64,000 bases of DNA from Streptomyces spectabilis (GCF_008704795.1 NZ_CP023690.1:5218501-5282500); one strand, 5' to 3'; shown: positions 35,898-45,055, numbered from the stretch's first letter. The notes: generated by a model not told the origin, from the letters alone. Numbers and translations: made by a program.

Positions 35898-37646
35898 ATG
35901 GGCCAGCAAGGCGCGGGCGGCGGCCAGCAGTTGACGCGCTTGCGTCTCGACGAGCTGCTCGAGGAACTCGCGGCACGGATCGGCACGGTCCGCGGCACCC
36001 GCGACCGTCTGCACAGCCTCCTGGAGGCGGTCCTGTCGGTCGGCCGCGAGCTGGACCTGGCCCAGGTGCTCAGACGGATCGTGGAGACGGCCGTCGCGCT
36101 CGTGGACGCCGAGTACGGCGCGCTCGGCGTGATCGGCCAGGGCCGCATGCTCGACGAGTTCCTGCCGGTGGGCATCAGCGACGAACTGCGCGCGCAGATC
36201 GGTGACCTGCCCTCCGGGCACGGCCTGCTCGGGGAGCTGATCCGCAACCCCGAGCCGCTGCGGCTCGCGGAGCTGTCCGAGCACCCGGCGTCCTCCGGGT
36301 TCCCGGCGCACCACCCGCCGATGCACTCGTTCCTCGGCGTACCGATCCGCGTACGGGACAAGGTCTTCGGCAATCTGTACCTGACGGAGAAGCACGGCGG
36401 CGCCGAGTTCGACGCCGAGGACGAGTCGGTGCTCTCCACGCTCGCCGTCGCGGCGGGCGTGGCCGTGGAGAACGCCCGCCTGTACGAGGAGGCCCGGCTG
36501 CGCGAGCGCTGGCTCCAGGCCAGCGCGGAGGTCACCAGCGCCCTGCTGTCGGGCGCGCCCCAGGCCCAGGTCCTGAAGCTGATGGCGGAGCGGGCCAGGG
36601 AGCTGACGTCGGCGGAGCTGGGGGTGATCGAACTGGTCGAGGGCGACGGCGAGTTGCGCGTCGTCATCGCCATCGGCGAGCGCGCGCGGGCCCACCAGGG
36701 CGCCACCCTGCCGCGCCGGGGCACCTTCGCGGGCGCCGCCCTTGACGCCCAGGCGCTGGTGTCCGCCACCGACGTGCGCAAGGACCCGCGGGTCACGTTC
36801 AAGGCGGACCGGTGGGAGGGGCTCGGGGCGGCCGTGGCCGTGCCCATGAGCACGCGCGACGACGTACGGGGCGTCCTGCTGCTCGCCCGCAGCGCCGGGC
36901 GCCCCGGCTTCTCCGAGGCGGAGACCACGCCCCTGACGGGCTTCGCGGGGCAGGCCGCGCTGGCCCTCGAACTCGCCGACCGGCGGCGCGACGCCGAGCA
37001 GATGAGCCTCCTGGAGGACCGCGACCGGATCGCCCGCGACCTGCACGACCTGGCGATCCAGCGGCTCTTCGCGACGGGCATGACGCTGCAGAGCGTGCAG
37101 CGCTTCGTCGAGCACCCCGGCGCCGCGGAACGGCTGCGCCGGGCCGTCGACGACCTGGACGCCACCATCAAGATCATCCGGTCCACCATCTTCGGCCTGC
37201 GCGACCACGAGGCGCCCGGCGGCGCGGCGGGCCTGCGCGTGCGCGTGGTGCGGGCCGTCGAGGACGCGGCCGGGGCGCTCGGCTTCACGCCCGCGCTGCG
37301 GATGGAGGGCCTGATCGACACGGACGTACCGCGCGAGGTCGCCGACGACGTGGTCGCCGTGCTGAACGAGGCGCTCGCCAACGTCGCGCGGCACGCGCGG
37401 GCCCACCGCGCGGAGGTCTCCCTCACGGTCCGCGAGGGCGCGCTCGAACTCGCCGTCGCCGACGACGGCGTGGGCATCGCGCGGCCCGGGGAGCCCGCGC
37501 CCGAGCCGCTGGACGCGGAGCACGGCGCGGGCCTGCGCAACCTCGCGGAGCGGGCCGGGCGCCTCGGCGGAAGCCTCGGGGTGCGGGCCGGGGAACGCCG
37601 GGGGACGCGCCTCGAATGGCAGGTCCCGCTGCGGCGCGCGTCCTAG
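35898..37646 (+). CDS. DevS/DosS-like sensor histidine kinase (two GAF domains)
   Basis: A 582-residue cytosolic kinase with two GAF domains (about 45-195 and 210-360) and a HisKA_3/ATPase module with phospho-acceptor His383 in RDRIARDLHDLAIQRLF; the ATPase shows DDGVGIA and GLRNLAERAG. GAF-A closely follows mycobacterial DosS/DevS: SGFPAHHPPMHSFLGVP contains His139 at the place of the heme-ligating histidine, and RVRDKVFGNLYLTEK follows. So a heme-based oxygen/redox/NO sensor is likely, not proven. The ATG at 35898 has GGAGG six bases upstream; a GTG at 35886 is weaker. The DevR-like regulator is convergent, 28 bases away. Confidence 0.93.
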   Translation: MGQQGAGGGQQLTRLRLDELLEELAARIGTVRGTRDRLHSLLEAVLSVGRELDLAQVLRRIVETAVALVDAEYGALGVIGQGRMLDEFLPVGISDELRAQIGDLPSGHGLLGELIRNPEPLRLAELSEHPASSGFPAHHPPMHSFLGVPIRVRDKVFGNLYLTEKHGGAEFDAEDESVLSTLAVAAGVAVENARLYEEARLRERWLQASAEVTSALLSGAPQAQVLKLMAERARELTSAELGVIELVEGDGELRVVIAIGERARAHQGATLPRRGTFAGAALDAQALVSATDVRKDPRVTFKADRWEGLGAAVAVPMSTRDDVRGVLLLARSAGRPGFSEAETTPLTGFAGQAALALELADRRRDAEQMSLLEDRDRIARDLHDLAIQRLFATGMTLQSVQRFVEHPGAAERLRRAVDDLDATIKIIRSTIFGLRDHEAPGGAAGLRVRVVRAVEDAAGALGFTPALRMEGLIDTDVPREVADDVVAVLNEALANVARHARAHRAEVSLTVREGALELAVADDGVGIARPGEPAPEPLDAEHGAGLRNLAERAGRLGGSLGVRAGERRGTRLEWQVPLRRAS

Positions 37647-37674
37647 CGCCCGGCCCCGGGGCCCGCCCGGTGGG

Positions 37675-38391
37675 TCAGCGCTCCCTGCTCCGCGGCGCCG
37701 TGGGGGGCGTCACCTGGGCCGCGAGGACCGCCGCCTGGACCCGGCGCTCCACGCCCAGCTTCGCCAGCATGCGGGAGATGTGGTTCTTGACGGTCTTCTC
37801 GGAGAGGTAGAGCCGCTCGCCTATCTGGCGGTTGGTGAGGCCCTCGCCGACGAGCGCGAGGATGGCGCGCTCCCGGTCGTTGAGGGCGGCGATGCGCGCG
37901 TCCTCGGGCGGCGGCGCGTCCCCGGGGCCGCGCAGGGACCGCATGAGCCGGGCCGTCGTCGCCGGGTCGAGCAGCGACTGCCCGGACGCCACGGTCCGTA
38001 CGGCCGTGACCAGGTCGGAGCCCTTGATCTGCTTCAGCACGTACCCGGCGGCGCCCGCCATGATCGCGTCGAGCAGCGCGTCCTCGTCGTCGAACGACGT
38101 GAGCATCAGACACGCCAGGTCCGGCATCAGCGAGCGCAGTTCGCGGCAGACCCTGATGCCGTCGCCGTCGGGGAGGCGGACGTCGAGCACCGCCACGTCG
38201 GGGCGGAGGGCGGGGCCGCGCACCAGCGCCTGCGCGCCGGTCCCGGCGTCGCCGACCACCTCGATGTCGGGTTCGCCCTCCAGGAGGTCGCGCAGCCCTC
38301 TGCGGACGACCTCGTGGTCGTCCAGGAGGAAGACCCGGATGGGGGCCTTTCGCTCCGCGGGCGGTCGGTCCGCCGCGGCGGGTGTGTTCAT
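37675..38391 (-). CDS. DevR/DosR-like response regulator (NarL/LuxR type)
   Basis: A 238-residue regulator. The receiver domain has FLLDDHEVV, phospho-acceptor Asp70 in VAVLDVRLPDGDG and the lysine in GYVLKQIKG, a DevR hallmark; the C-terminal LuxR-type helix-turn-helix reads LVGEGLTNRQIGERLYLSEKTVKNHISRML. DevR proteins control dormancy and hypoxia genes. It lies tail-to-tail with the DevS-like kinase, and two perfect GGGCCG-NN-CGGCCC palindromes lie 77-143 bases upstream of its start, suggesting autoregulation. ATG at 38391 fits the GGGGG ribosome site better than the adjacent GTG at 38394. Confidence 0.94.
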   Translation of the reverse strand: MNTPAAADRPPAERKAPIRVFLLDDHEVVRRGLRDLLEGEPDIEVVGDAGTGAQALVRGPALRPDVAVLDVRLPDGDGIRVCRELRSLMPDLACLMLTSFDDEDALLDAIMAGAAGYVLKQIKGSDLVTAVRTVASGQSLLDPATTARLMRSLRGPGDAPPPEDARIAALNDRERAILALVGEGLTNRQIGERLYLSEKTVKNHISRMLAKLGVERRVQAAVLAAQVTPPTAPRSRER

Positions 38392-38467
38392 CACTGCCCC
38401 CTGCGTTCGCCGCGATCTCCGTGGTGTGGCCCTTACGAGGGTGGCGGTAAGGGCTTACTCCTGCCAG

Positions 38468-38534
38468 GGGCCGAACGGCCCGCCGCGACGGCGAAGGGGG
38501 TACCGACCGGCCCCGGGAGGGGGCCGGTCGGCCC
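38468..38534. promoter_or_regulatory. Pair of DosR-box-like palindromes between devR-like gene and a membrane protein gene
   Basis: GGGCCGAACGGCCC (38468-38481) and GGGCCGGTCGGCCC (38521-38534) are perfect 6-2-6 palindromes, the same geometry as the mycobacterial DosR box GGGACTWWAGTCCC. A further half-matching unit (38503-38514) makes a 12-bp inverted repeat with 38520-38531. They occupy the 384-base divergent region 38392-38775, whose remaining part shows nothing else I can identify. Confidence 0.6.
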
Positions 38535-38775
38535 TCGCGATACCCCTACCCCGCAGGGCATCTTGGTGCCTGGGCGGCCCCTGACCCAGGTCCCGGCGCC
38601 CGAGACGGCGACGCCGTTCCGGGACCGTCACCAGGTGCGGCACGGCTGAGGACGTGGCCGGCGAACACCGCACCCCGCCTGCGCGGTCGCAGGGGAGCGG
38701 CCGCGCAGGCGCCGCCCCGGGCCGCGCGCGGGCCCTCTGATAGCTTCCCGGAAAGACAAAGGGAGGCAAAGCGCC

Positions 38776-39282
38776 ATGTCACCGGATCCCCTCCAGGAGC
38801 ACAACTTCGTCTCCCTGATGGGCATCGTCCTCATCGCCCTGGTCGCCGTCACGTCGCTCGTGGCGTACGCCTGGGTGTGCGTGGCCAGGCGCCGACCCGC
38901 CCTGCCGGCGGCCCTGCGGGCCGGTGCCGCCCTGTGCGCGGCGGGCGCCACCGGGGTCTACGCCTGGGGGGCCGTCCAGCTGCTCCGCTTCGACATAACC
39001 GTGCACGCCGAGGCCTGTCGGCAGGCCGTGGGCGCGAGCCGCGCCTCGCGCGTCGACGGCTATGAAGCGACCTACTTCCCGCTGCGGTTCGGCTGTCACG
39101 TCGCGGGCGACGGCACGTACACCGCGGGCGTGCCCGGCTGGCTGAACCCCACCGCCCTCGCCCTCGGCCTGGGCACCGTCGCCCTCGTGATCGCCGCGGC
39201 TGCGGCTTCGCCGGACTTCCGCGAGCGGTGCGCACGCCGCCTGCGGGCGCTGTCCCCTGCCCCGTTCGGCGAGCATTCCTGA
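38776..39282 (+). CDS. Small membrane protein of unknown function
   Basis: A 168-residue protein with three hydrophobic helices (residues 12-33, 45-70 and 120-142) and an external loop with two cysteines (HAEACRQAVG and RFGCHVAGD) that may form a disulfide. The last 25 residues are Arg-rich and cytoplasmic. ATG preceded by GGAGG nine bases upstream. It is divergent from the devR-like gene, so it may share the palindromic operators and belong to the same regulon. No family recognised. Confidence 0.7.
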   Translation: MSPDPLQEHNFVSLMGIVLIALVAVTSLVAYAWVCVARRRPALPAALRAGAALCAAGATGVYAWGAVQLLRFDITVHAEACRQAVGASRASRVDGYEATYFPLRFGCHVAGDGTYTAGVPGWLNPTALALGLGTVALVIAAAAASPDFRERCARRLRALSPAPFGEHS

Positions 39283-39289
39283 GGCGTGC

Positions 39290-39508
39290 CCTCGCGGGGC
39301 GCCCCTGACCCGCCCCTTCCCGATCCGGGGACTGCCGCCCCCGTACCCCCGCCTTTTCGGCGCTCCGCGCCTCGTCCTCAAACGCCGGACGGGCTGAAAC
39401 TGTCGCCGGTCGCGGCAGGGATCTCAGCCCCTCCGGCGTTTGAGGAGCGGGGGTCTGGGGGCGGAGCCCCCAGGTCGGGAAGGGGCGGGTCAGGGGCGCC
39501 CCGCGAGG
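39290..39508. repeat. Large nested palindrome (34-bp outer arms), intergenic element
   Basis: The outer arms 39290-39323 and 39475-39508 are perfectly complementary over 34 bases (CCTCGCGGGGCGCCCCTGAC... and its complement). Inside is a second stem, 39375-39389 with 39432-39446 (15 bp, TCCTCAAACGCCGGA), continued by GGGCTGA/TCAGCCC (39391-39397/39424-39430). A small extra hairpin CTGGGGGC/GCCCCCAG lies in the right half. The inner motif with CAAACGCCGGA is a dispersed intergenic repeat in Streptomyces genomes. It fills nearly all of the gap between the membrane protein gene and cobL and may end transcription on both strands. Confidence 0.85.
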
Positions 39509-39567
39509 GAACGCGCGGCCCCAGTAAAGTGCGCCTCCGTTGCCCCCGAGTCACGAGGTACCGCGCA

Positions 39568-40845
39568 GTGATCCGCCCCGACCCAGCCCCACCCGCCCCC
39601 GTCGCCGTCGTGGGGCTCGGTGCCGACGGCTGGGAGGGCGTCCCGGAGGCGGCCAGGGACGCGCTGCGCGCGGCGGACGTGCTGATCGGCGGCCCCCGCC
39701 AGCTCGCGCTGCTTCCGCCGGACTGCGGCGGCGAGCGGATCGCCTGGCCGTCACCGCTGCGCCCGGCCGTACCGCGGCTGCTCGCCGCGCACGCGGGCCG
39801 CGCGATCGCCGTGCTCGCCAGTGGCGACCCGATGTTCTACGGGATCGGGCGCGCCCTCACCGAGGAGCTGGGCCCCGGCGCGCTGCGCGTCCTGCCGCAC
39901 CCCTCCTCCGTGTCGTACGCCTGCGCCCGGCTCGGCTGGCCCGCGGAGGACGTCGAGGTCGTCACGCTCGTGGGGCGGAAGCCCGGGCGGCTCGCCGCGG
40001 CCCTGCACGACGGGCGCCGCCTGCTCGTCCTCAGCGCGGGCGCCGCCACCCCGGCCGAGGTCGCGGCCCTGCTGCGGGACCGCGGCTTCGGGCCCAGCCG
40101 GATGCGGGTCCTGGAGCAACTCGGCGGCCCGGCCGAGCGGATGACCGACGCGGCCGCCGCCGACGCGTGGGCGCTGCCGCCGGGGGACGCCCTCAACGTC
40201 GTCGCCGTCGAGTGCCGCCGCGCCCCGGACGCCCTGCGGCTCGGCGCGGTCCCGGGCCTGCCGGACGCGGCGTACGAGCACGACGGGCAGCTCACCAAGC
40301 GGCACGTCCGCGCCGCCACGCTCGGCGCGCTCGCGCCCGCCCCCGGCGAGCTCCTGTGGGACATCGGCGGCGGCTCCGGCTCGATCGCCGTGGAGTGGCT
40401 GCGCACCCATCCGTCGTGCCGGGCCGTCACCGTCGAGCGCGACCCCGTGCGGGCCGAGCGCATCGGCCGCAACGCCGAGCGGCTCGGCGTACCGGGCCTC
40501 GGGGTCGTCACGGGCGCCGCGCCCGCGGCGCTCGGCGAACTGCCCCGGCCCGACGCCGTCTTCATCGGTGGCGGGCTCACCGCCCCCGGGCTTCTCGACG
40601 CCTGCTGGCGGGCGCTGCCCGCGGGGGGCCGCCTCGTCGCCAACACCGTGACGCTGGAGTCCGAGGCGCTGCTCGCCGACGCCTACCGGCGCCACGGCGG
40701 CGACCTGGTGCGGCTCGCCGTCGCCCACGCCGTGCCCGTCGGCGGCTTCACCGGCTGGCGCCAGGCCATGCCGGTGACCCAGTGGGCCGTACAGAAGACC
40801 GCAGACACAGCAGACGCAGCAGGAACAGCGGGAGCAGAGCTATGA
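39568..40845 (+). CDS. cobL: Precorrin-6Y C5,15-methyltransferase (decarboxylating), CbiE-CbiT fusion
   Basis: A 425-residue bifunctional corrin methyltransferase. The N-terminal half is CbiE-like (tetrapyrrole methylase: VAVVGLGADGWEGV, ASGDPMFYGIGRAL), adding the C5 methyl group; the C-terminal half from about residue 240 is CbiT-like (TKRHVRAATLGALAP, Rossmann motif LWDIGGGSGSIAVEW), adding the C15 methyl and decarboxylating the C12 acetate. GTG at 39568 with GAGG upstream; the longer open frame lies inside the palindrome. The stop overlaps cobM by ATGA, so both enzymes are coupled. Confidence 0.96.
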   Translation: MIRPDPAPPAPVAVVGLGADGWEGVPEAARDALRAADVLIGGPRQLALLPPDCGGERIAWPSPLRPAVPRLLAAHAGRAIAVLASGDPMFYGIGRALTEELGPGALRVLPHPSSVSYACARLGWPAEDVEVVTLVGRKPGRLAAALHDGRRLLVLSAGAATPAEVAALLRDRGFGPSRMRVLEQLGGPAERMTDAAAADAWALPPGDALNVVAVECRRAPDALRLGAVPGLPDAAYEHDGQLTKRHVRAATLGALAPAPGELLWDIGGGSGSIAVEWLRTHPSCRAVTVERDPVRAERIGRNAERLGVPGLGVVTGAAPAALGELPRPDAVFIGGGLTAPGLLDACWRALPAGGRLVANTVTLESEALLADAYRRHGGDLVRLAVAHAVPVGGFTGWRQAMPVTQWAVQKTADTADAAGTAGAEL

Positions 40846-41591
40846 CCGTGTACTTCATCGGCGCCGGACCCGGTGCCGCCGACCTCATCACGGTGCGCGG
40901 CGCCCGGACGCTCGCCGCCTGCCGGGTCTGTCTGTACGCGGGCAGCCTGGTGCCGCGCGAACTGCTCGCCGAATGCCCGCCGGACGCCCGCCTGGTGGAC
41001 ACCGCGCGGCTCGACCTGGACGAGATCGTCGCCGAGTTGACCCGCGCCCACGAGGAGGGGCACGACGTCGCCCGGCTGCACTCCGGGGACCCGTCGGTGT
41101 TCAGCGCGGTCGCCGAGCAGATGCGGCGGCTCGACGCGGCCGGGGTGCCCTACGAGGTCGTCCCGGGCGTGCCCGCCTTCGCCGCCGCGGCCGCGGCTCT
41201 GAAGCGGGAGCTGACCGTGCCGACCGTCGGCCAGACCGTGATCCTGACCCGGATCGCGCAGCGCGCCACGGCCATGCCCGAGGGCGAGGACCTGGCGACG
41301 CTCGGCCGCAGCGGCGCGCTGATCGTGCTGCACCTGGCCGCCGGCTACGTGGACCGCGTGGTCGAGGAGCTGCTTCCGCACTACGGCGCCGACTGCCCCG
41401 CCGCCGTCGTCGCGTACGCCTCACGGCCCGAGGAACTGGTCCTGCGCGGCACCCTCGACGAGATCGCGGGGCAGGTGAAGGCCGCGGGCGTCGTACGGAC
41501 CGCCGTGATCATGGTGGGGCGGACGCTCGGAGCCGAGCAGTTCCGCGACAGCCACCTCTACTCGGCCGAACGCGACCGCCACACCTGCTAG
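40842..41591 (+). CDS. cobM: Precorrin-4 C11-methyltransferase
   Basis: A 249-residue SAM-dependent tetrapyrrole methylase (CobM/CbiF). It carries the N-terminal YFIGAGPGAADLITVRG, the LHSGDPSVFSAV loop and the PGVPAFAAAAAALKRELTVP segment typical for this enzyme, and acts after CobJ in the corrin pathway. It starts in the cobL stop codon (40842-40845) and converges with cbiD, 22 bases away. Normal length, no anomalies. Confidence 0.96.
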   Translation: MTVYFIGAGPGAADLITVRGARTLAACRVCLYAGSLVPRELLAECPPDARLVDTARLDLDEIVAELTRAHEEGHDVARLHSGDPSVFSAVAEQMRRLDAAGVPYEVVPGVPAFAAAAAALKRELTVPTVGQTVILTRIAQRATAMPEGEDLATLGRSGALIVLHLAAGYVDRVVEELLPHYGADCPAAVVAYASRPEELVLRGTLDEIAGQVKAAGVVRTAVIMVGRTLGAEQFRDSHLYSAERDRHTC

Positions 41592-41613
41592 GCGACGCGC
41601 GTCGGGCCCGTCC

Positions 41614-42738
41614 TCAGCCGCTGGCCGGGCTCGATCTGCCCACCACCGTGCCCGCGCGGTCGACGCAGATGACGTCCACGACCACCGGCGCGCCGCGCAG
41701 CACCGCGAGCGCCTGGTCACGGGCCTCACGGGCCACCAGGTCGCCGAGCGGCACCCCGGCCGCCGCGCACAGCTGGAGGGCCGCAAGGCCGGTGTTGGCG
41801 GTCGCGACCCGCTCGGCGAGGTCCTCGTCCGCGCCGCCGCGGCGGGCCAGGGCGGCGAGGAAGCCCTTGTCGACCTGGGAGCGGGCGGAGTGCAGGTCGA
41901 GATGGCCGGCGGCGAGCTTGGAGAGCTTCGCGAAGCCGCCGCAGACGGTCAGGCGGTCCACCGGGTGGCGGCGGACGTACTTCAGGACGGCGCCCGCGAA
42001 ATCGCCCATGTCGAGCAGGGCGTCCTCGGGCAGGTCGTACTCGGCGACGACCGTGCGCTCCGACGTCGACCCGGTGCACCCGGCGACGTGCGTGCGCCCG
42101 GCCGCCCGCGCCACGTCCACGCCCCGCCGGATGGAGTCGATCCACGCCGAGCAGGAGTACGGCACGACGATGCCGGTGGTGCCGAGGATGGACAGGCCGC
42201 CGAGGATGCCGAGCCGCGGGTTCCAGGTGGAGCGGGCGATCTCCTCGCCGTGGTCGACGGAGACGGTGATCTCGACGTCGCCGCTGCCGCCGTGGGCCGC
42301 CGCGACCCGCGCGACGTGGTCCCGCATCAGCTGCCGGGGCACGGGGTTCACGGCCGGTTCGCCGACGGGCAGGGGAAGGCCAGGGCGGGTGACCGTGCCC
42401 ACGCCGGGGCCCGCCCTGAAGACGACCCCGGACCCGGCGGGAAGGCGCCGCACCGTGGCCCGGATCAGCGCGCCGTGCGTGACGTCGGGGTCGTCGCCCG
42501 CGTCCTTCACGACCCCCGCCATCGCGCGGCCCGCCGTCAGCTCCTCGGCCGCGAGCGCGAAGGACGGCGTCTGCCCCTTGGGCAGCGTGATCGTCACCGG
42601 GTCGGGGAACGCGCCGGTGAGCAGCGCGGTGTACGCGGCCGTCGTGGCCGCCGTCGCACAGGAGCCGGTGGTCCAGCCGGGCCGCAGACCGGTGTGCTTG
42701 AGTTGGGCGCCGCGGCCGCCCTTGGCCTCGCTGCTCAT
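41614..42738 (-). CDS. cbiD: Cobalt-precorrin-5B C1-methyltransferase CbiD
   Basis: A 374-residue enzyme that methylates C1 in the cobalt-early (anaerobic) corrin pathway. Signatures: LRPGWTTGSCATAATTAAY at the N-terminus, GGLSILGTTGIVVPYSCSAW and FAKLSKLAAGHLDLHS. Its presence is interesting because the other genes here (cobG, cobN) belong to the cobalt-late aerobic route, where CobF normally does this step; no cobF is in view. ATG at 42738 with GGAAGAG upstream. The start is only 30 bases from the divergent cobK start. Confidence 0.95.
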   Translation of the reverse strand: MSSEAKGGRGAQLKHTGLRPGWTTGSCATAATTAAYTALLTGAFPDPVTITLPKGQTPSFALAAEELTAGRAMAGVVKDAGDDPDVTHGALIRATVRRLPAGSGVVFRAGPGVGTVTRPGLPLPVGEPAVNPVPRQLMRDHVARVAAAHGGSGDVEITVSVDHGEEIARSTWNPRLGILGGLSILGTTGIVVPYSCSAWIDSIRRGVDVARAAGRTHVAGCTGSTSERTVVAEYDLPEDALLDMGDFAGAVLKYVRRHPVDRLTVCGGFAKLSKLAAGHLDLHSARSQVDKGFLAALARRGGADEDLAERVATANTGLAALQLCAAAGVPLGDLVAREARDQALAVLRGAPVVVDVICVDRAGTVVGRSSPASG

Positions 42739-42768
42739 GCCTCGCTCTTCCGAAGGGAACCGGCTTTC

Positions 42769-43521
42769 GTGCACATCCTCATCCTCGGCGGGACCACCGA
42801 GGCCCGTCGCCTCGCCGAGCACCTGGCGGACGGGGCGCCGCGAGGGCTGCGCGTGACGAACTCCCTGGCCGGACGCGTCGCCGCGCCCCGGCTTCCGCCC
42901 GGCGAGGTGCGCGTGGGCGGCTTCGGCGGGCCCGAGGGCCTGGCCGCGTGGCTGCGCGCGCACGCGGTGGACGCGCTCATCGACGCCACCCACCCCTTCG
43001 CCGGGACCATCAGCTTCAACGCGGCGCGGGCCGCCGCCGCGGCCCATGTTCCCCTGCTGGCGCTGCGCCGCCCCGGCTGGGTGCCGGTGGCGGGGGACGA
43101 CTGGCACGCGGCGGCCTCCCTGGAGGAGGCCGCGGAGCTGCTGCCCGCGCTCGGCGCCCGGGTGTTCCTGACCACGGGCCGGATGGGCCTCGCGGCCTTC
43201 GCGGCCCTGGACCGGCAGTGGTTCCTGGTCCGGTCCGTGGACGCGCCCGAGCCACCGCACCCGCCCCGGATGGAGGTGCTCCTCGACCGGGGCCCCTTCA
43301 CCCTCGAAGGGGAGCGGGAGCTGCTGCGCCGCCACCGCGTCGACGTCCTGGTCACCAAGGACAGCGGGGGCGCCGCCACCGCGCCGAAGCTGACGGCCGC
43401 CCGCGAGGCGGGGCTCCCCGTGGTCGTGGTCCGCAGGCCGCCGGTGCCCGAGGGGGTCCCGGTGGTGGCGGACCCCGCGGCGGCGGCCCGCTGGCTCACG
43501 GACCGCCTCGACAGGGCCTGA
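42769..43521 (+). CDS. cobK: Precorrin-6A reductase
   Basis: A 250-residue NADPH-dependent reductase (CobK/CbiJ) acting on precorrin-6A. Seen: ILILGGTTEARRLAEHLA (nucleotide-binding start), the signature DATHPFAGTISFNAARA, VFLTTGRMGLAAF and VTKDSGGAATAPKL. GTG at 42769 with AAGGGAA ten bases upstream. Divergent from cbiD and convergent with cobIJ, from which it is separated by seven bases. Confidence 0.96.
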   Translation: MHILILGGTTEARRLAEHLADGAPRGLRVTNSLAGRVAAPRLPPGEVRVGGFGGPEGLAAWLRAHAVDALIDATHPFAGTISFNAARAAAAAHVPLLALRRPGWVPVAGDDWHAAASLEEAAELLPALGARVFLTTGRMGLAAFAALDRQWFLVRSVDAPEPPHPPRMEVLLDRGPFTLEGERELLRRHRVDVLVTKDSGGAATAPKLTAAREAGLPVVVVRRPPVPEGVPVVADPAAAARWLTDRLDRA

Positions 43522-43528
43522 CCGCGGC

Positions 43529-45055
43529 CTACGCCTCCGGGTAGCGGCGCGGCGTCCAGACGATCTCCGCGCCGTCCCCGCGCCGCACGGCCCGCGTCTG
43601 CGAGGAGCCGACGAGCAGGATCGTGCGCATGTCGACCTCGGCCGGGTCCAGATCCGCGAGGCGGACGATCCGCACGCGCTCGCCGGAGCCGCCGACGTCC
43701 CGCGCGACCACGACCGGGGTGTCCGGCGCCCGGTGCTCGAGGAGCAGCTCGCGGGCCTTGCCGACCTGCCAGGTGCGGCTGTGCGAGCCGGGGTTGTACA
43801 GGGCGAGCACCAGGTCGGCCGAGGCCGCGGCGCGCAGCCGCTCGGCTATGACCTCCCACGGCTTGAGCCGGTCGGAGAGGGAGAGCGTGGCGTAGTCGTG
43901 GCCGAGCGGGGCGCCCGCCCGTGCGGCGGCCGCGTTGGCGGCGGTCACACCCGGCAGGACCCGTACGCGCACGTCCGCGTACGCGGCCTCCGACGCGGCC
44001 TCCAGGACGGCGGTGGCCATCGCGAAGACGCCCGGGTCGCCGCCGGAGACCACGGCGACGCGCCGCCCCCGCCGGGCGAGCTGGAGCGCGAACTCGGCGC
44101 GCTCGGCCTCGACCCGGTTGTCCGAGCCGTGCCGGACCTGGCCGGGGCGCACGGGCACCCGGTCCAGATAGGTGGTGTAGCCGACCAGGTCGTCGGCGGC
44201 GGCGAGCGCGCCGCGCGACTCGGGCGTCAGCCACAGCGGCCCCGCGGGCCCCGTCCCGACCACGACGACCTCGCCCCGAGCGGGGGCCTCGGCCGCCTCG
44301 GCCGCGGGCGCGGCCCCCTGGCCCGGCACCGGAAGCGCGGCCACCCGGCTCGGAAGGACCGCCACCGAGAAGTACGGCACCGAGTCCTCGGTGACGTCCG
44401 CCAGTTCGGCGAGGCGCTCCCCGGCCATGGTGGCCCGCTCGACGTAGCGGGCCTGGTCCAGGCGCTCCGCGCCCGCGAGGGCGCGGCGCACCTTGGGGAA
44501 GGTGCGGCCCAGCTTCATCACCACGGCCGCGTCGGTCGCGGCGAGCCGGGCGGTCAGCTCCTCCTCGGGCAGGGTGCCCGGCAGGATGGTCAGGACCTCC
44601 TCGCCCTCCGCGAGCGGCGTGCCGAGCCGGGCCGCGGCGGCGGACACCGAGGTGACGCCGGGGATGACCTCGGTGTCGTAGCGGTCGGCGAGCCGCTTGT
44701 GCATGTGCATGTACGAGCCGTAGAAGAGCGGATCGCCCTCGGCGAGGACCGCGACGGTGCGCCCCGCGTCGAGGTGCGCGGCGAGCCGCGCCGCCGACTC
44801 GGCGTAGAACTCCTCCATGGCGCCCTGGTAGCCGCCCGGATGGTCGGTGGTCTCCGTGGTGACCGGGTAGACCAGCGGCTCCTCGATGTGGTCGGCGCGC
44901 AGGTGCTTCGCCGCGATGGAGCGCGCGATGGACCGGCCGTGCCGGGCACTGTGGTACGCCACCACGTCGGCCTCGGCGATGACCTCGACGGCGCGCAGCG
45001 TCATCAGGGACGGGTCGCCGGGGCCGAGCCCGACGCCGTACAGCTTGCCGTTCAC
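43529..45055 (-). CDS. cobIJ: Bifunctional precorrin-2 C20-methyltransferase / precorrin-3B C17-methyltransferase
   Basis: A 508-residue fusion of two tetrapyrrole methylases. Residues 1-235 match CobI ([40 protein letters not shown]), methylating C20 of precorrin-2. Residues about 262-508 match CobJ ([48 protein letters not shown]), methylating C17 with ring contraction. A short Ala/Glu linker joins them. Start GTG overlaps the cobH stop (45052-45055); operon order cobG-cobH-cobIJ. Such fusions are common in actinobacteria. Confidence 0.96.
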   Translation of the reverse strand: MNGKLYGVGLGPGDPSLMTLRAVEVIAEADVVAYHSARHGRSIARSIAAKHLRADHIEEPLVYPVTTETTDHPGGYQGAMEEFYAESAARLAAHLDAGRTVAVLAEGDPLFYGSYMHMHKRLADRYDTEVIPGVTSVSAAAARLGTPLAEGEEVLTILPGTLPEEELTARLAATDAAVVMKLGRTFPKVRRALAGAERLDQARYVERATMAGERLAELADVTEDSVPYFSVAVLPSRVAALPVPGQGAAPAAEAAEAPARGEVVVVGTGPAGPLWLTPESRGALAAADDLVGYTTYLDRVPVRPGQVRHGSDNRVEAERAEFALQLARRGRRVAVVSGGDPGVFAMATAVLEAASEAAYADVRVRVLPGVTAANAAAARAGAPLGHDYATLSLSDRLKPWEVIAERLRAAASADLVLALYNPGSHSRTWQVGKARELLLEHRAPDTPVVVARDVGGSGERVRIVRLADLDPAEVDMRTILLVGSSQTRAVRRGDGAEIVWTPRRYPEA

